From Siphonobacter curvatus (GTDB lineage Bacteria; Bacteroidota; Bacteroidia; Cytophagales; Spirosomataceae), in NCBI RefSeq assembly GCF_002943425.1, contig NZ_PTRA01000001.1, forward strand, positions 3,224,001-3,288,000: a stretch of 64,000 nucleotides of DNA. The letters run 5' to 3'. A program made the position numbers and the translations under genes. Positions within the stretch are counted from its first letter, which is position 1, and each line of letters begins with the position of its first letter. Shown here piece by piece: positions 52,039 to 61,386 of the stretch. The notes under the pieces are model-generated. The model saw only the letters and a list, made by a program, of their open reading frames with translations. It was not told where the DNA came from and did no database searches.

Positions 52039-52071
52039 AAAGCCGAAGAAAGCAGGGCTTCCTTCGGCTTT
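52039..52071 (-). terminator. Terminator of the phosphoesterase gene
   Basis: AAAGCCGAAG (52039-52048) pairs with CTTCGGCTTT (52062-52071). On the minus strand T-rich sequence follows, ending the gene at 52093. Confidence 0.75.
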
Positions 52072-52092
52072 GTTATGATCAACGGCAATTGG

Positions 52093-53667
52093 TTAATTAT
52101 TCTCCGCTGCATTAATGACTTTCAAAGCGTGCGTCCCGATGAAAGTCCGGCCGTAGGCATCCTTCGCTCGTACTTCCAGCTTGTGTTCACCCGCGGGTAG
52201 ATTTCCGGGCAAGGCGGCTTTCCACAAGTGCGTACAAGGCACCGGATTCGACGGACGTGTACCTTGCAGCGGCTCGGCGGCTTCGTCCCAACGCAAACGT
52301 GTACTGACCATGATCGGATCGGGTTCTTCGGTGTAGGTCATGGCTTTCCATTCGCTATTATCCACCCGATACTCGAGCTGATCATTTTTGCTACCCTGGA
52401 AAAAGTTAGCGTACACTTCCCCTTTTCCGGATTGACGACGGGCAATTACTTTCGGAGCGTGAATGCCGATTTTGTACGTCTCAGGCTGACCCGCCACGCG
52501 GTAATCAAAGGCGTACTGGTTGCCATTGAAGGAAAGGAACATGTACCCTTTCGGCGTACCATCCCGCATCATCGAAACGGGTACGCCCTGAGCGTTCATT
52601 TCACCGGAATACCAGTCACCCGAAGTCGTTCCTACGTTGTACTCGTGGTGCGGTGTTTCGCGGGCAAAACCTTCTTCCTTGCCAAAGAAATGGTGTAGCT
52701 GAAAGTGCGTATGAGCCGACAGGGATAAGGTATGGGGGAAATCTTTGAGGGCGTTGAACATCCGTTGCCGATCTTCCTTACGGAATTCTTCGAAGGGCGG
52801 GATGTGGTAGCAGAATACAATCAGGTAGTCTTTCGGTACGAGTTTCAGATCGTTTTCGATAAAATCCAGCTGATCCGGACGTAAACCACCCTGATAACCT
52901 TTGCCATCGCGGGGATCGGGATAGAGAATATTGTCGAGTACAACGAAATGGACTTTCCCACTGTTAAACGCGTAGTTGTTCGGGCCAAAGGCGGCTTCGA
53001 AACTTTCGTCGGAAAGGCTGTCCGTCTGAGCGTCGTAGTTCATGTCGTGGTTACCCATGACATGGAACCAGGGTACGCCCAATTTCTGAATGGCCTGTTT
53101 GTAGGGGCCGTACAGGTTCGGGTTATCCCCTACTTCATCGCCCATGCTGATGCCGAAACGCACGTCCTGGGTTTTGGTTTTTACCTCATCGATGATCCCT
53201 TTTTCAAAGAACGTCACCTGTTCCTGCGTATACACCTGAGGGTCTCCGAAAACGAGCATTTTGTAAGTCTCGGGCTCGTCCTGTTTAATCAGGGCAAAAT
53301 CTACGGATTTGGGTAATTCACCCGTAGCGGCTACGCCCGCAAACTTGGTTTTGGGCGATCCCTGAGGTTTATGGTGGCGGTAAAACTGCGGTAAGTTGTA
53401 TTCATTTACCGGCAGGCGATACCCCGTTGGCTTGATGACAAAAATCGTATTATCCTGTCCTACGGGTAGGCTATACGCTCCTTTTTCGTCGGTCAGTACG
53501 ACTTCACGACCATTGGATACGGCCACTTTCGCCAGTCCGACTTCTTTTTTATCCTTTTTGCCGTTTCCGTTTTGATCGTCGTACACGTAGCCTTTCACCT
53601 GACTCTGGGCGAAAGCGGCACTGCACAAAAGGGTACTTAGCCCGCAGGCCAGCCATTGCTGTTTCAT
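52093..53667 (-). CDS. Calcineurin-like phosphoesterase, secreted
   Basis: A 524-residue protein starting at ATG 53667 (MKQQWLACGLSTLLCSAAFAQ, a signal peptide); an in-frame ATG at 53691 overlaps the upstream gene and is less likely. After a small beta-sandwich N-terminal domain (VKGYVYDDQNGNGKKDKKEVGLAKV), the metallophosphoesterase domain has the metal motifs VFGDPQ, SMGDEVGDN, MGNHDMNYD, FCYHIPPF and SAHTHFQLHHF. A C-terminal domain follows (about 380-520). This three-domain order matches the calcineurin-like N/core/C families common in Bacteroidota. The substrate is unknown. It lies 11 bp downstream of a small gene and is probably co-transcribed with it. Confidence 0.92.
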   Translation of the reverse strand: MKQQWLACGLSTLLCSAAFAQSQVKGYVYDDQNGNGKKDKKEVGLAKVAVSNGREVVLTDEKGAYSLPVGQDNTIFVIKPTGYRLPVNEYNLPQFYRHHKPQGSPKTKFAGVAATGELPKSVDFALIKQDEPETYKMLVFGDPQVYTQEQVTFFEKGIIDEVKTKTQDVRFGISMGDEVGDNPNLYGPYKQAIQKLGVPWFHVMGNHDMNYDAQTDSLSDESFEAAFGPNNYAFNSGKVHFVVLDNILYPDPRDGKGYQGGLRPDQLDFIENDLKLVPKDYLIVFCYHIPPFEEFRKEDRQRMFNALKDFPHTLSLSAHTHFQLHHFFGKEEGFARETPHHEYNVGTTSGDWYSGEMNAQGVPVSMMRDGTPKGYMFLSFNGNQYAFDYRVAGQPETYKIGIHAPKVIARRQSGKGEVYANFFQGSKNDQLEYRVDNSEWKAMTYTEEPDPIMVSTRLRWDEAAEPLQGTRPSNPVPCTHLWKAALPGNLPAGEHKLEVRAKDAYGRTFIGTHALKVINAAENN

Positions 53668-53678
53668 GGTTCTGGTGA

Positions 53679-53951
53679 TTAGTCGTTCCACTCCTCTTCG
53701 TCTGAAATAAAGTCGTATTCTTCCAATAGGAACTCCGTCATCTCCTCGAAAATGGCATCCAAAATACCCGACTGCGTAGGTTCGGCGTCGTACCAGCGAA
53801 TGATCGAGCTTTTCGATAAAACGGGCTGGTCTTCATCGTTTCGGTCGACGCGAATCAGAAAAGAAGGTTGGTCCGTATGGAGTACATAATCAACGTCCGT
53901 TTCGTTGGGCATTGATAGCAGAAACTTGGGAAGCATGGCGATGTGATGCAT
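53679..53951 (-). CDS. Small acidic protein of unknown function
   Basis: A 90-residue protein from ATG 53951 (MHHIAMLPKFLLSMPNETDVDYVLHTDQPSFLIRV); the frame reaches 53996, but its 15 extra residues look like leader. The C-terminus is very acidic (EEMTEFLLEEYDFISDEEEWND). No signal peptide, membrane span or catalytic motif is seen, and I do not recognise a family. It ends 11 bp before the phosphoesterase start, so they probably share an operon. Confidence 0.65.
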   Translation of the reverse strand: MHHIAMLPKFLLSMPNETDVDYVLHTDQPSFLIRVDRNDEDQPVLSKSSIIRWYDAEPTQSGILDAIFEEMTEFLLEEYDFISDEEEWND

Positions 53952-54115
53952 GTGTTTTACGCCGCAAAATTGTAGCGAAGTCCTAGGTTTCACCAAGTTA
54001 TATTTTCGTTAAGCGGCTTCACAAAAAGTTAATGCAATCCCGTTAATGTCTGTTCCAGACGCTATTAACGTACCATAACCACTTAGCCTATACGTAACAT
54101 TTATACAAAAAGTAA

Positions 54116-54150
54116 ATGCCGACACGGGGATAAACGAACCGTATCGGCAT
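54116..54150 (-). terminator. Terminator of the outer-membrane barrel gene
   Basis: ATGCCGACACGG (54116-54127) pairs with CCGTATCGGCAT (54139-54150) with one mismatch. On the minus strand TTTACTTTTTGTATAAATG follows. Confidence 0.7.
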
Positions 54151-54178
54151 GCATCGCACGTAGGAAATTGGGGAGTAA

Positions 54179-54919
54179 TTAGAATTCCACCACCAGACCT
54201 ACGGAAGCGTAATTGATCCAGTTGAAGGTGTACACGCGATCTACGTCGGCTCCCCCTTCCACAACCCGATAGCCCAGTTTGACAAAGGCCTGCTCGCCCA
54301 GAGCATAGGTAGCTCCCGCGAAAATATCCTCGGCCCGACCTTGTTTGGAACCTAAGGCATCACCCTCTACCAGGACGCCCCAGCGTTTACCGGGTTGCCA
54401 GGACGCGTAGAAATTAATCAGCGGTACAAAACCGAAGTTATCAAAATTGGTATCCTTCGTATCATTTTTATAGCGAACCTTAGCATCCCGGATTTTTGCC
54501 GTCACACCCGCTCCTACCCGCCAATGCTCGTTAGCCACGAAATCGTATCGATAGGTTAGCCGATAGGAGTTGAATTTGTAATTTACCTCCACGGGTTTTC
54601 CGGCTTCGAATACCACCGCGTTAAAAGAAACGTTTTCCCGAAAAGCTCCGTCATAGCGAACGGTTAGTGGAGCGTACAGAGCAGAAATCGTGTGCCGATT
54701 ATTGATGGTATAGCCCGCCCGTAAACGGAAAAAGACCTTAGGTTTAACATCCAATTCTTTGCCAATGTCCACCAGCGTACCACCCTGATTGGGAATACGG
54801 ATTCGGTTGTAAGGCGTCCCGAACACCAGGCCTGACTCCAAGTCCAGCCGAATTTGAGCCCGAGCGGCACTGGCAGAAATCAAGCCCAGTAGAAGTAAGA
54901 ATAAAGATTTTGCTTTCAT
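54179..54919 (-). CDS. Predicted outer-membrane beta-barrel protein
   Basis: A 246-residue protein with a signal peptide (MKAKSLFLLLLGLISASAARA). The mature part is a series of amphipathic strands, ending in the aromatic residue typical of outer-membrane barrels (INYASVGLVVEF). Strand-like stretches include RLDLESGLVFGTPYN, TISALYAPLTVRYDG, YRLTYRYDFV and RVGAGVTAKI. The size fits an 8- to 10-stranded barrel. I do not recognise a specific family. It is monocistronic. Confidence 0.8.
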   Translation of the reverse strand: MKAKSLFLLLLGLISASAARAQIRLDLESGLVFGTPYNRIRIPNQGGTLVDIGKELDVKPKVFFRLRAGYTINNRHTISALYAPLTVRYDGAFRENVSFNAVVFEAGKPVEVNYKFNSYRLTYRYDFVANEHWRVGAGVTAKIRDAKVRYKNDTKDTNFDNFGFVPLINFYASWQPGKRWGVLVEGDALGSKQGRAEDIFAGATYALGEQAFVKLGYRVVEGGADVDRVYTFNWINYASVGLVVEF

Positions 54920-55098
54920 GGGTTGTGAAATTTTTCAAAACTAACCTTCAGTATTAATTATTTGTTTGAAACTTTGTCTGGTATACATAGTCCTTAGAAA
55001 GGGGTTTGTTCTTCCAGAAGCGAGGTTTGATAAAAACTTCAGACCATTGGTTTTACGTACATGCCCGGTAGGTGGTGCTGTTAATTGCTAGTTGAGAT

Positions 55099-55983
55099 AT
55101 GTTGTATTCCGATATACTGTATGGTTCGCATGAGATTACGGGAGTCTTTGAAACGTTGATTCAGAGTTCGCTTTTCCAACGCTTACAATTCATTCACCAG
55201 GGCGGAGCCATCTTCCTGGTTAATCCCCAGATACGGCATACCCGTTTTGAGCATTCCGTGGGGGTGATGTTGCTCATCCGGCAACTCGGTGGTTCGGAAA
55301 AAGAGCAGGTGGCGGGCCTACTGCATGATCTTTCGCATACGGCTTTCTCGCACGTCATTGATTACGTGCTGAGTCATCAGGAAGAAGATTTTCACGAAAA
55401 GTGGTTTGCGTACTTTCTTCGGCAGCCCGAAATTTCTTCTATTCTGGAGGCCTATGGTTATACAGCGGATGAGATTCTGACGGGTTCGTTTCCGATTCTG
55501 GAACAACCCCTGCCCCACTTGTGTGCCGATCGTCTGGATTATACGCTGCGGGATTTGTACTGGGCGGGACTCCTGACATTCAAGGAAATTCACACGTTTC
55601 TGGAAAACGTAATGGTATACAAAAACCGAATGGTAGTGACTTCCCTAGCCGCCGCCCGCTGGATTAAGGAAAAGTATACGGTTCTTAATCAGGAGTATTT
55701 TCAGAAGAAGGAGCACCTGTACGCCAATCAGAAACTGGCGGAATTATTACGCGAATTACTGGAACATAACTTCTTACTGGAAGACGACTTTTTCCAGAAC
55801 GATACGCACGTAATCAACCTGATTGAATTCAGCCTGCACGCTCGGATGAAACTGGATAAGATTCGAAGCATGAGCGATTTTAATCCGATTGTTCCAAGCA
55901 ATATCATTTTGAAGAAACGGGAAATTGATCCCGAAATTCTGGAGCACGGCCGGGTGTACCGCCTGAGTGAACGGCAGGGTTAA
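55099..55983 (+). CDS. HD-domain phosphohydrolase
   Basis: A 294-residue cytoplasmic HD-superfamily protein, similar to YwfO- or dGTPase-like hydrolases. The metal-binding histidine/aspartate motifs are RHTRFEHSVGV, GLLHDLSHTAFSHVID (the HD pair) and later DRLDYTLRDLYWAG. Length is normal for the short bacterial group. The substrate, a nucleotide or cyclic nucleotide, cannot be told from sequence. It is transcribed alone, toward the convergent SusD gene, and ends at the bidirectional terminator at 56029-56073. Confidence 0.92.
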   Translation: MLYSDILYGSHEITGVFETLIQSSLFQRLQFIHQGGAIFLVNPQIRHTRFEHSVGVMLLIRQLGGSEKEQVAGLLHDLSHTAFSHVIDYVLSHQEEDFHEKWFAYFLRQPEISSILEAYGYTADEILTGSFPILEQPLPHLCADRLDYTLRDLYWAGLLTFKEIHTFLENVMVYKNRMVVTSLAAARWIKEKYTVLNQEYFQKKEHLYANQKLAELLRELLEHNFLLEDDFFQNDTHVINLIEFSLHARMKLDKIRSMSDFNPIVPSNIILKKREIDPEILEHGRVYRLSERQG

Positions 55984-56028
55984 TCCAGGGACTGCATAGA
56001 GAATAATGCTTTTTTTATCCTAAGGGCT

Positions 56029-56073
56029 AAATAAAACAACCCGAAAGCTCAACACTTTCGGGTTGTTTTATTT
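56029..56073. terminator. Bidirectional terminator between HD and susD genes
   Basis: The left arm 56029-56047 pairs perfectly over 19 bp with 56055-56073, around a CTCAACA loop. Confidence 0.95.
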
Positions 56074-56087
56074 AAGTACTTTCAAAC

Positions 56088-57593
56088 TTACCAGCCCTGA
56101 TTCTGAGCCAGCGTACCTTTACTATTCTGAATTTCCATCGGAGGGATCGGCCAGACGTGGTGAATAGCCGGATTGAACATCCGGGCGGCGTAAATGACCC
56201 GACCATCCGCGTGGTGTAGCGGCTGAGCGTACACGGCCTGAGCATCGCCCCAGCGAACCAGATCAAAGTGACGATCAGTCCATTCGCCCGCCAGTTCGCA
56301 CCGACGTTCGCGTTTCAAATCAGATAGCGTGGCATTGGTCAGATTAACCAGTCCCGCCCGTTTACGAATCAGGTTCAGTTCCGCATCCGCGTTTTTATTC
56401 TGCATCAGTTTGGCTTCCGCTTTGATCAGCAGTACATCCGCGTACCGCAGCAAAGGAACGTTCAGCGACGTAGAAGGCTTATCGCCGTTCGGATTCACGT
56501 ACGTACCAATCGGATTGGCATAGCCGTACGGTTCCATGTACTTGCGGAACTGATACCCCGTCCGGTTGCTTGAACTTACTTTAAAGTTATCCTGGTTATA
56601 GGTACGCTCCTCACCGAAGTACATGAACTTGTCACCTGTTTTCAGAATCGTAGCTTCGCGGCGTTTGTCTCCCGCCGGGTACGTATCGTATAGTTCTTTC
56701 GTCGGATAGAAGTTACCCCAGCCATTGTACAGTCCCCAGCCTTTATCATCCAGGCATACACCGGGAAAAATACAACCAAACCGCGTATCAGATGCACTCG
56801 AGGTTACTGACCAGATATACTCTTTCGACCAGTTATTAGCCGTTTTAAAAACGTCTTCAAAATTATCCAGCAGGGCGTGCTGACCGCTCGTAACAACCAG
56901 ATCCGCGTATTTCTCGGCGTTCGCCCAATCTTTGGCGTACAGATACGTCCGGGCCAAATACGCCCAGGCTGCCGTTTTATGAGCCCGTCCGTAATCCGCG
57001 TTTTTATACGTGGAAAAGAGAGGTAACAGATCCGCCGCCTTTTTCAGATCTTCGGCGATGTAGGCGTAGTTCTCCGCCACGCTTTTCGTCCGGGTTACGT
57101 AAATATTTTCCGGGTTTTCGCGATCCTGAATGGGAATCCCCGCCCGGTTATCACCGTATCGATAGGCCAGTTCTAGGTGCATAACGGCATGGTTGAAGTA
57201 CGCTTCGCCGAGGTACTGGTTCTTCAGCTTTTCATCCATCGTAATTTTCGGCACATTTCGCAGTACATCATTGGCCCGTTTCATGACCATGTAATGCTTA
57301 GCCCAGATGTTCCGCGTATCGGATTCGTCGCCCGTTACCTGAAAATTCTTGATCCGTTCGGCATTGTCGCGGGGTTTGGTACCAATGTCGTCGCTGGCGT
57401 TATTGAGCCAGAAGAAACCCCGACCGTACATGTCGTCGTCGCTGTACAGTTCGTAGATGCTGTTCACACCCGCCAGAGCGTCGCTGGAGGTTTTCCAGAA
57501 GTTACCCGTGGTGGGGGCTCCCTGCGGGGTCATGTCGAGATTTTTGTCGCAGGCCATTAATCCTAGAGCCAGCAGAAGAATATATTTTTTCAT
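56088..57593 (-). CDS. SusD/RagB-family surface glycan-binding lipoprotein, second pair
   Basis: A 501-residue SusD homologue. The lipoprotein signal is MKKYILLLALGLMAC (Cys15), followed by DKNLDMTPQGAPTTGNFW, the common SusD start. Family blocks are LGEAYFNHAVMHLELAYRYG, KTAAWAYLARTYLYAK, ADVLLIKAEAKLMQ and RKRAGLVNLTNATLSDLKRERRCELAGEWTDRHFDLVRWG. It starts 9 bp after susC on the minus strand, so translation is probably coupled. No glycoside hydrolase is next to it in this window, so the cargo cannot be predicted. Confidence 0.95.
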   Translation of the reverse strand: MKKYILLLALGLMACDKNLDMTPQGAPTTGNFWKTSSDALAGVNSIYELYSDDDMYGRGFFWLNNASDDIGTKPRDNAERIKNFQVTGDESDTRNIWAKHYMVMKRANDVLRNVPKITMDEKLKNQYLGEAYFNHAVMHLELAYRYGDNRAGIPIQDRENPENIYVTRTKSVAENYAYIAEDLKKAADLLPLFSTYKNADYGRAHKTAAWAYLARTYLYAKDWANAEKYADLVVTSGQHALLDNFEDVFKTANNWSKEYIWSVTSSASDTRFGCIFPGVCLDDKGWGLYNGWGNFYPTKELYDTYPAGDKRREATILKTGDKFMYFGEERTYNQDNFKVSSSNRTGYQFRKYMEPYGYANPIGTYVNPNGDKPSTSLNVPLLRYADVLLIKAEAKLMQNKNADAELNLIRKRAGLVNLTNATLSDLKRERRCELAGEWTDRHFDLVRWGDAQAVYAQPLHHADGRVIYAARMFNPAIHHVWPIPPMEIQNSKGTLAQNQGW

Positions 57594-57602
57594 GACGGAT
57601 GA

Positions 57603-60600
57603 TTAGAAAGAAAGGTTTACGCCAAACATGAATACGCGGGACAAGGGATACTTGGCTACGTCCTGACCAAAGCTACTGATCCCTACTTCGGGATCCATGC
57701 CGCTGTATTTGGTGATGGTAAACAGGTTCTGTCCGGTCAGGTATACGCGTGCTTTTACGGCTTTGGTAACCGTAGCAGGTACGGTATAGCCCAGCGTCAG
57801 GCTTTTCAGTCGGAGGTAGCTTCCGTCTTCGAGGTAGAAGTCTGAAATACGGCTGAAGTTACTGTTGGGATCCGAACCCGCCCGCAGCCGGGGAATCGTG
57901 CCACCGGGGTTGCTCGGGCTCCAGGCGTCTTTTACTTCTTCCAGCATGTTGTAACCCGGATAGGTACCGGGATTCAGGGCCAGATTTCGCAGGGAATTGA
58001 AGATTTTATTACCCGCGGATCCCTGGAAGAATACGTTCAGATCGAAGCCCCGGAAGGAGGCATTTCCGTTCAAACTATAGGTTTTGGTCGGTAATACGTT
58101 GCCGAGTACCACGCGGTCTTTATCGTTGATTACGCCGTCGCCGTTGGTATCAAGAAATTTAAAATCACCCGCTTTAGCGTTAGCCTGGTAACGAGCACCA
58201 CTGCTGTTTACATATTCCGCAGCTGCCACATCGGTTTGAAAGATACCCGCCGTCTGGTACCCATAGAAGGCTCCGAAAGGCTGTCCGACCATGTGAAAAT
58301 TGGAGTTGGGCAGATTCCGTACCCGCGATCCGATGGGCAGTAATTCCTGACCCGACGGCAATGATTTTACTTCATTTTTCAGGAACGAAACGTTAGCACT
58401 CAGATCGTACTTGAAGTCGCCTAAGCTTTGCTGATACGTCAATCCAATTTCGATTCCCCGGTTTTCGGTTTCGCCAGCATTGATGGTACGGCCATCGGGC
58501 GTACCGGCTACGCCTGGGAGTTGCTCCTGAAACAACATGTTCTGGTTACGTTTCGAGAACACGTCAATCGAGCCAAACAGGCGGTTTTGCAGGAAGCCAA
58601 AATCCAGACCTACGTTTGTTTGCTGGGAGGTTTCCCATCGCAAATTGGGGTTAGATAAGGCCCGCTCAGCGTATCCGTAGTTGATGACGGGCGTTGATCC
58701 CAGCATAGCCATCGACTGGGCCAGCGGCAAACTATACGCATAATCCGACAGACCAGCCAGGTTACCAATCTTACCCCAGCTGGCCCGCAGTTTCAGGTTA
58801 CTAATCCAGTTGGTACGGCTCAGGAAGGCTTCGTCCGAAATGTTCCAACCCGCTGACAACGACGGGTACCACTCCCAGCGACTGGCGTTCAGCAGTTTAG
58901 ACGTACCATCGCGACGAATGATCGCCGAAAACAGATATTTCTCGCCAAAATTATAGTTGGCCCGTCCAACATAAGACTCCAAACCACGCTCGAATACATT
59001 CGAGCGGTCGTACTGAATCAGCTTGGCATTTTTCAGGTACCGCAGGGAAGGGTCTTCATTATCAAAACCCGTTCCTTTCACCCCAAAATCTTCGGCTTTG
59101 GTATGCTGATACGTATGACCGACGAGCAGATCGAGGTTATGTTTTCCGGCGAAGGTCCGGTTGAAATTCAGGGTCTGTTCGTTCAGTACATCCGTGGAGC
59201 TGTAGCTGCTTTGGTACAGTTCGTTGAAATCGAAAATCTTACCGGGCTCGGTTACGCGTACCGTAAATTGCTTGTAATCGTTTTTGATTTGCGTAATCCC
59301 CCAGTTACTTCGGAAGTTCAAGCCTTTGATAATTTCCCATTCCAAATACGGGTTGATGAATACATTCGTGACGGGATTGCGGTTGTCCAGACGCTTCAAA
59401 TACGCCACTGGGTTGACCAGATCCCCGTACGAACCCGCGTACTGCTCGGGTACACCCCCGAATCGACCAGAACCGTCGTTGCGGTAGACCGTGGCATTGG
59501 GCGGATAGAAAATGGCCGTTACGATGGCTCCGGTATAGGCACTCGTTGTGTTTCCGGTTTGTCCATTATTAACGGTATACGACAGGTTTTCACCAATTTT
59601 TACGCCCTTGGCAATCTGATGCACGGAGTTGAGCCGCAACGTGTACCGATCCGAGTACGTATTCAGCAGAATCCCTTCGTTTTTACGGTAGCCGCCCGAG
59701 AAAAAGAAGTTCGATTTTTCCGTACCGCCGCTCACCGAGGCATCAATGTTGTAGATTTTCCCGGCTTGGAACAGCTCGTCCATCCAGTTGGTTTTCGTCA
59801 CGCGGGAATCCGGATTGATGGTCGCATCAAAGGCCGGGATTCGGGGCAAACCGGTGTTATCGGTTGCCGTATTCATGGCGTCAGCAAAATCAGCGGCGTT
59901 CAGGGGTTTAAGTTTTTTAGCTACCTGCTGAAAACCCTGCTGGTAGTTCAGATTCACCTTCATCTGACCGCTGGTACCGCGTTTGGTCGTTACCAGAATA
60001 ACCCCCGCCGAAGCCCGTGCTCCGTAGATAGCAGCCGACGCATCTTTTAGTACACTCACCGACTGAATATCATTCGGATTGATCGAGCTAAACGTTCCCG
60101 GATAAATAACGCCATCCACAACCAGCAGAGGACTCTCATCGTTCAGCGAACCAATCCCGCGTACCTTAATGGTAGGCGAAGCGGTAGGATCCCCCCCTTC
60201 GTTGACCACCGTCACACCCGCTACGGTTCCCTGGAGTACTTCCGACGCATTGTTATAATTCCGGCTACTGATTTCCTTAGTCGGAATGGTGGCTACGGCT
60301 CCGAGTACTTCTTTTTTCTGCTGAGCACCGTATCCAACGACGACCATTTCCGTCAGTTGTTTCGAAGAAGGCGTCAGGGCAATATCCAGACTGGTTTGTG
60401 ATTTTACGGCTACCTCTACGTTGGTGTACCCTACGTATGAAATCACCAGCGTTACGTCACCGTCGGGCAGTTGCAGACTATACCGTCCATCGGCACCCGT
60501 CGTTACACCGATTTGTGTGCCTTTGATCGCTACCGTTGCTCCAGCCAGAGCTTCGCCCGTTTCCTGATCGGTCACGCGGCCCGTAATACGTCCGGCCTGA

Positions 60601-60737
60601 AATACGCTCGCTTCCAGCCGATCGCGAACCATCCGCAGATGTACCAGATCAGATTGTGGCTCGGCGGCCAAACTACCCAATCCTAGAAAACAGCCCATCA
60701 GCGTAATCCAGGGGGTCTTTGAATAGATTTTTTCCAT
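57603..60737 (-). CDS. SusC/RagA-family TonB-linked outer membrane transporter, second pair
   Basis: A 1044-residue barrel transporter. The signal peptide is near MEKIYSKTPWITLMGCFLGLGSLAA. The carboxypeptidase-regulatory-like domain (about 50-130: TGEALAGATVAIKGTQIGVTTGADGRYSL) precedes the plug with the SusC signature VVVGYGAQQKKEVLGAV, LLVVDGVIYPGTFSSINPNDIQSVSVLKDASAAIYGARASAGVILVTTKRG. The barrel ends in FMFGVNLSF. Between the signal and the first domain is a short linker (EPQSDLVHLRMVRDRLEASVF) with no recognisable STN domain. It is the first gene of the pair with the SusD lipoprotein and has an unusually long upstream gap. Confidence 0.95.
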   Translation of the reverse strand: MEKIYSKTPWITLMGCFLGLGSLAAEPQSDLVHLRMVRDRLEASVFQAGRITGRVTDQETGEALAGATVAIKGTQIGVTTGADGRYSLQLPDGDVTLVISYVGYTNVEVAVKSQTSLDIALTPSSKQLTEMVVVGYGAQQKKEVLGAVATIPTKEISSRNYNNASEVLQGTVAGVTVVNEGGDPTASPTIKVRGIGSLNDESPLLVVDGVIYPGTFSSINPNDIQSVSVLKDASAAIYGARASAGVILVTTKRGTSGQMKVNLNYQQGFQQVAKKLKPLNAADFADAMNTATDNTGLPRIPAFDATINPDSRVTKTNWMDELFQAGKIYNIDASVSGGTEKSNFFFSGGYRKNEGILLNTYSDRYTLRLNSVHQIAKGVKIGENLSYTVNNGQTGNTTSAYTGAIVTAIFYPPNATVYRNDGSGRFGGVPEQYAGSYGDLVNPVAYLKRLDNRNPVTNVFINPYLEWEIIKGLNFRSNWGITQIKNDYKQFTVRVTEPGKIFDFNELYQSSYSSTDVLNEQTLNFNRTFAGKHNLDLLVGHTYQHTKAEDFGVKGTGFDNEDPSLRYLKNAKLIQYDRSNVFERGLESYVGRANYNFGEKYLFSAIIRRDGTSKLLNASRWEWYPSLSAGWNISDEAFLSRTNWISNLKLRASWGKIGNLAGLSDYAYSLPLAQSMAMLGSTPVINYGYAERALSNPNLRWETSQQTNVGLDFGFLQNRLFGSIDVFSKRNQNMLFQEQLPGVAGTPDGRTINAGETENRGIEIGLTYQQSLGDFKYDLSANVSFLKNEVKSLPSGQELLPIGSRVRNLPNSNFHMVGQPFGAFYGYQTAGIFQTDVAAAEYVNSSGARYQANAKAGDFKFLDTNGDGVINDKDRVVLGNVLPTKTYSLNGNASFRGFDLNVFFQGSAGNKIFNSLRNLALNPGTYPGYNMLEEVKDAWSPSNPGGTIPRLRAGSDPNSNFSRISDFYLEDGSYLRLKSLTLGYTVPATVTKAVKARVYLTGQNLFTITKYSGMDPEVGISSFGQDVAKYPLSRVFMFGVNLSF

Positions 60738-61140
60738 AGGAAATTTGAACGAGTAGATGTTTCAATAGGATTCAGATAATCCGTGGGATTTAACAGGCAA
60801 CACACCTGACCTCAGTTTCCGAAGGTACTGAGTAGGGCGAAGTATTCATCAGGAAAAGAGGAAATTGGAAGCTTGGCGGGACTATAACTTGAAATCAACG
60901 GCGTATTCGTTACGAAACGCTTACTTCGGTCAGATGACCGTTCTGATTTAGGCTTGTATTTATCCGCATCGTTAAATCAGCCGCAAAGAGAGTTCATCCA
61001 AAGACAATCACCGAAGATTGTGAATTATGTATTTATGAATTCTTAATCTGTTTTGTTAAACAAAACTTGATTTCACAAATCCGTATTTACGCTTATTATA
61101 CACGGCTCGCTGCGGGTGAAATGCGGGGTGCGTCCTGCCC

Positions 61141-61188
61141 GGTAGGCACAGCCTACCAACTTTTGCGTCCGTAGCCAATGCTACGGAC
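61141..61188. repeat. Two adjacent perfect hairpins
   Basis: GGTAGGC-ACA-GCCTACC (61141-61157) and GTCCGTAGC-CAAT-GCTACGGAC (61167-61188) are perfect stem-loops. Neither has a T-tail, so they are not typical terminators. Confidence 0.7.
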
Positions 61189-61248
61189 AACCCATCCCGC
61201 TACCTTTACCGGATTTTACCTAAAAAACTGAAAACCCTTGCTATCTCA

Positions 61249-61336
61249 GATTTGCAATCTGGAACCTACCAGTTGCGAATTCTAATTCACTAGGATTGTA
61301 AATCCGTAACAGCCAGCTTTCGGATTGCAAATTCGA
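61249..61336. repeat. REP-like palindromes with an ATTTGCAAT-type core
   Basis: AGATTTGCAATCT (61249-61261), GGATTGTAAATCC (61293-61305) and GGATTGCAAATTC (61322-61334) are variants of one inverted repeat in 90 bp. A weaker fourth copy is near 61273 (TTGCGAATTC). They look like the extragenic palindromes linked to REP-associated tyrosine transposases, but no transposase is in the window. Confidence 0.5.
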
Positions 61337-61386
61337 AAGAGCAAGTTCGTAGATTAGCCGTTCCATTCATTTTTGGTCTTCTTCGC

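Larger units (their letters stand above)
60738..61386. other. Long divergent intergenic region with hairpins and REP-like palindromes
   Basis: A 649-bp region with no gene, between the second susC (minus) and a serine hydrolase (plus). The left part is AT-rich and should contain the susC promoter, which I could not pin down. The right part (61141-61360) has two hairpins and a cluster of REP-like inverted repeats. Confidence 0.6.

Noticed and set aside
59103-60050. A 315-residue plus-strand frame inside the second susC.
   Set aside because: It is antisense to clear SusC plug and barrel coding sequence and has no recognisable domain.
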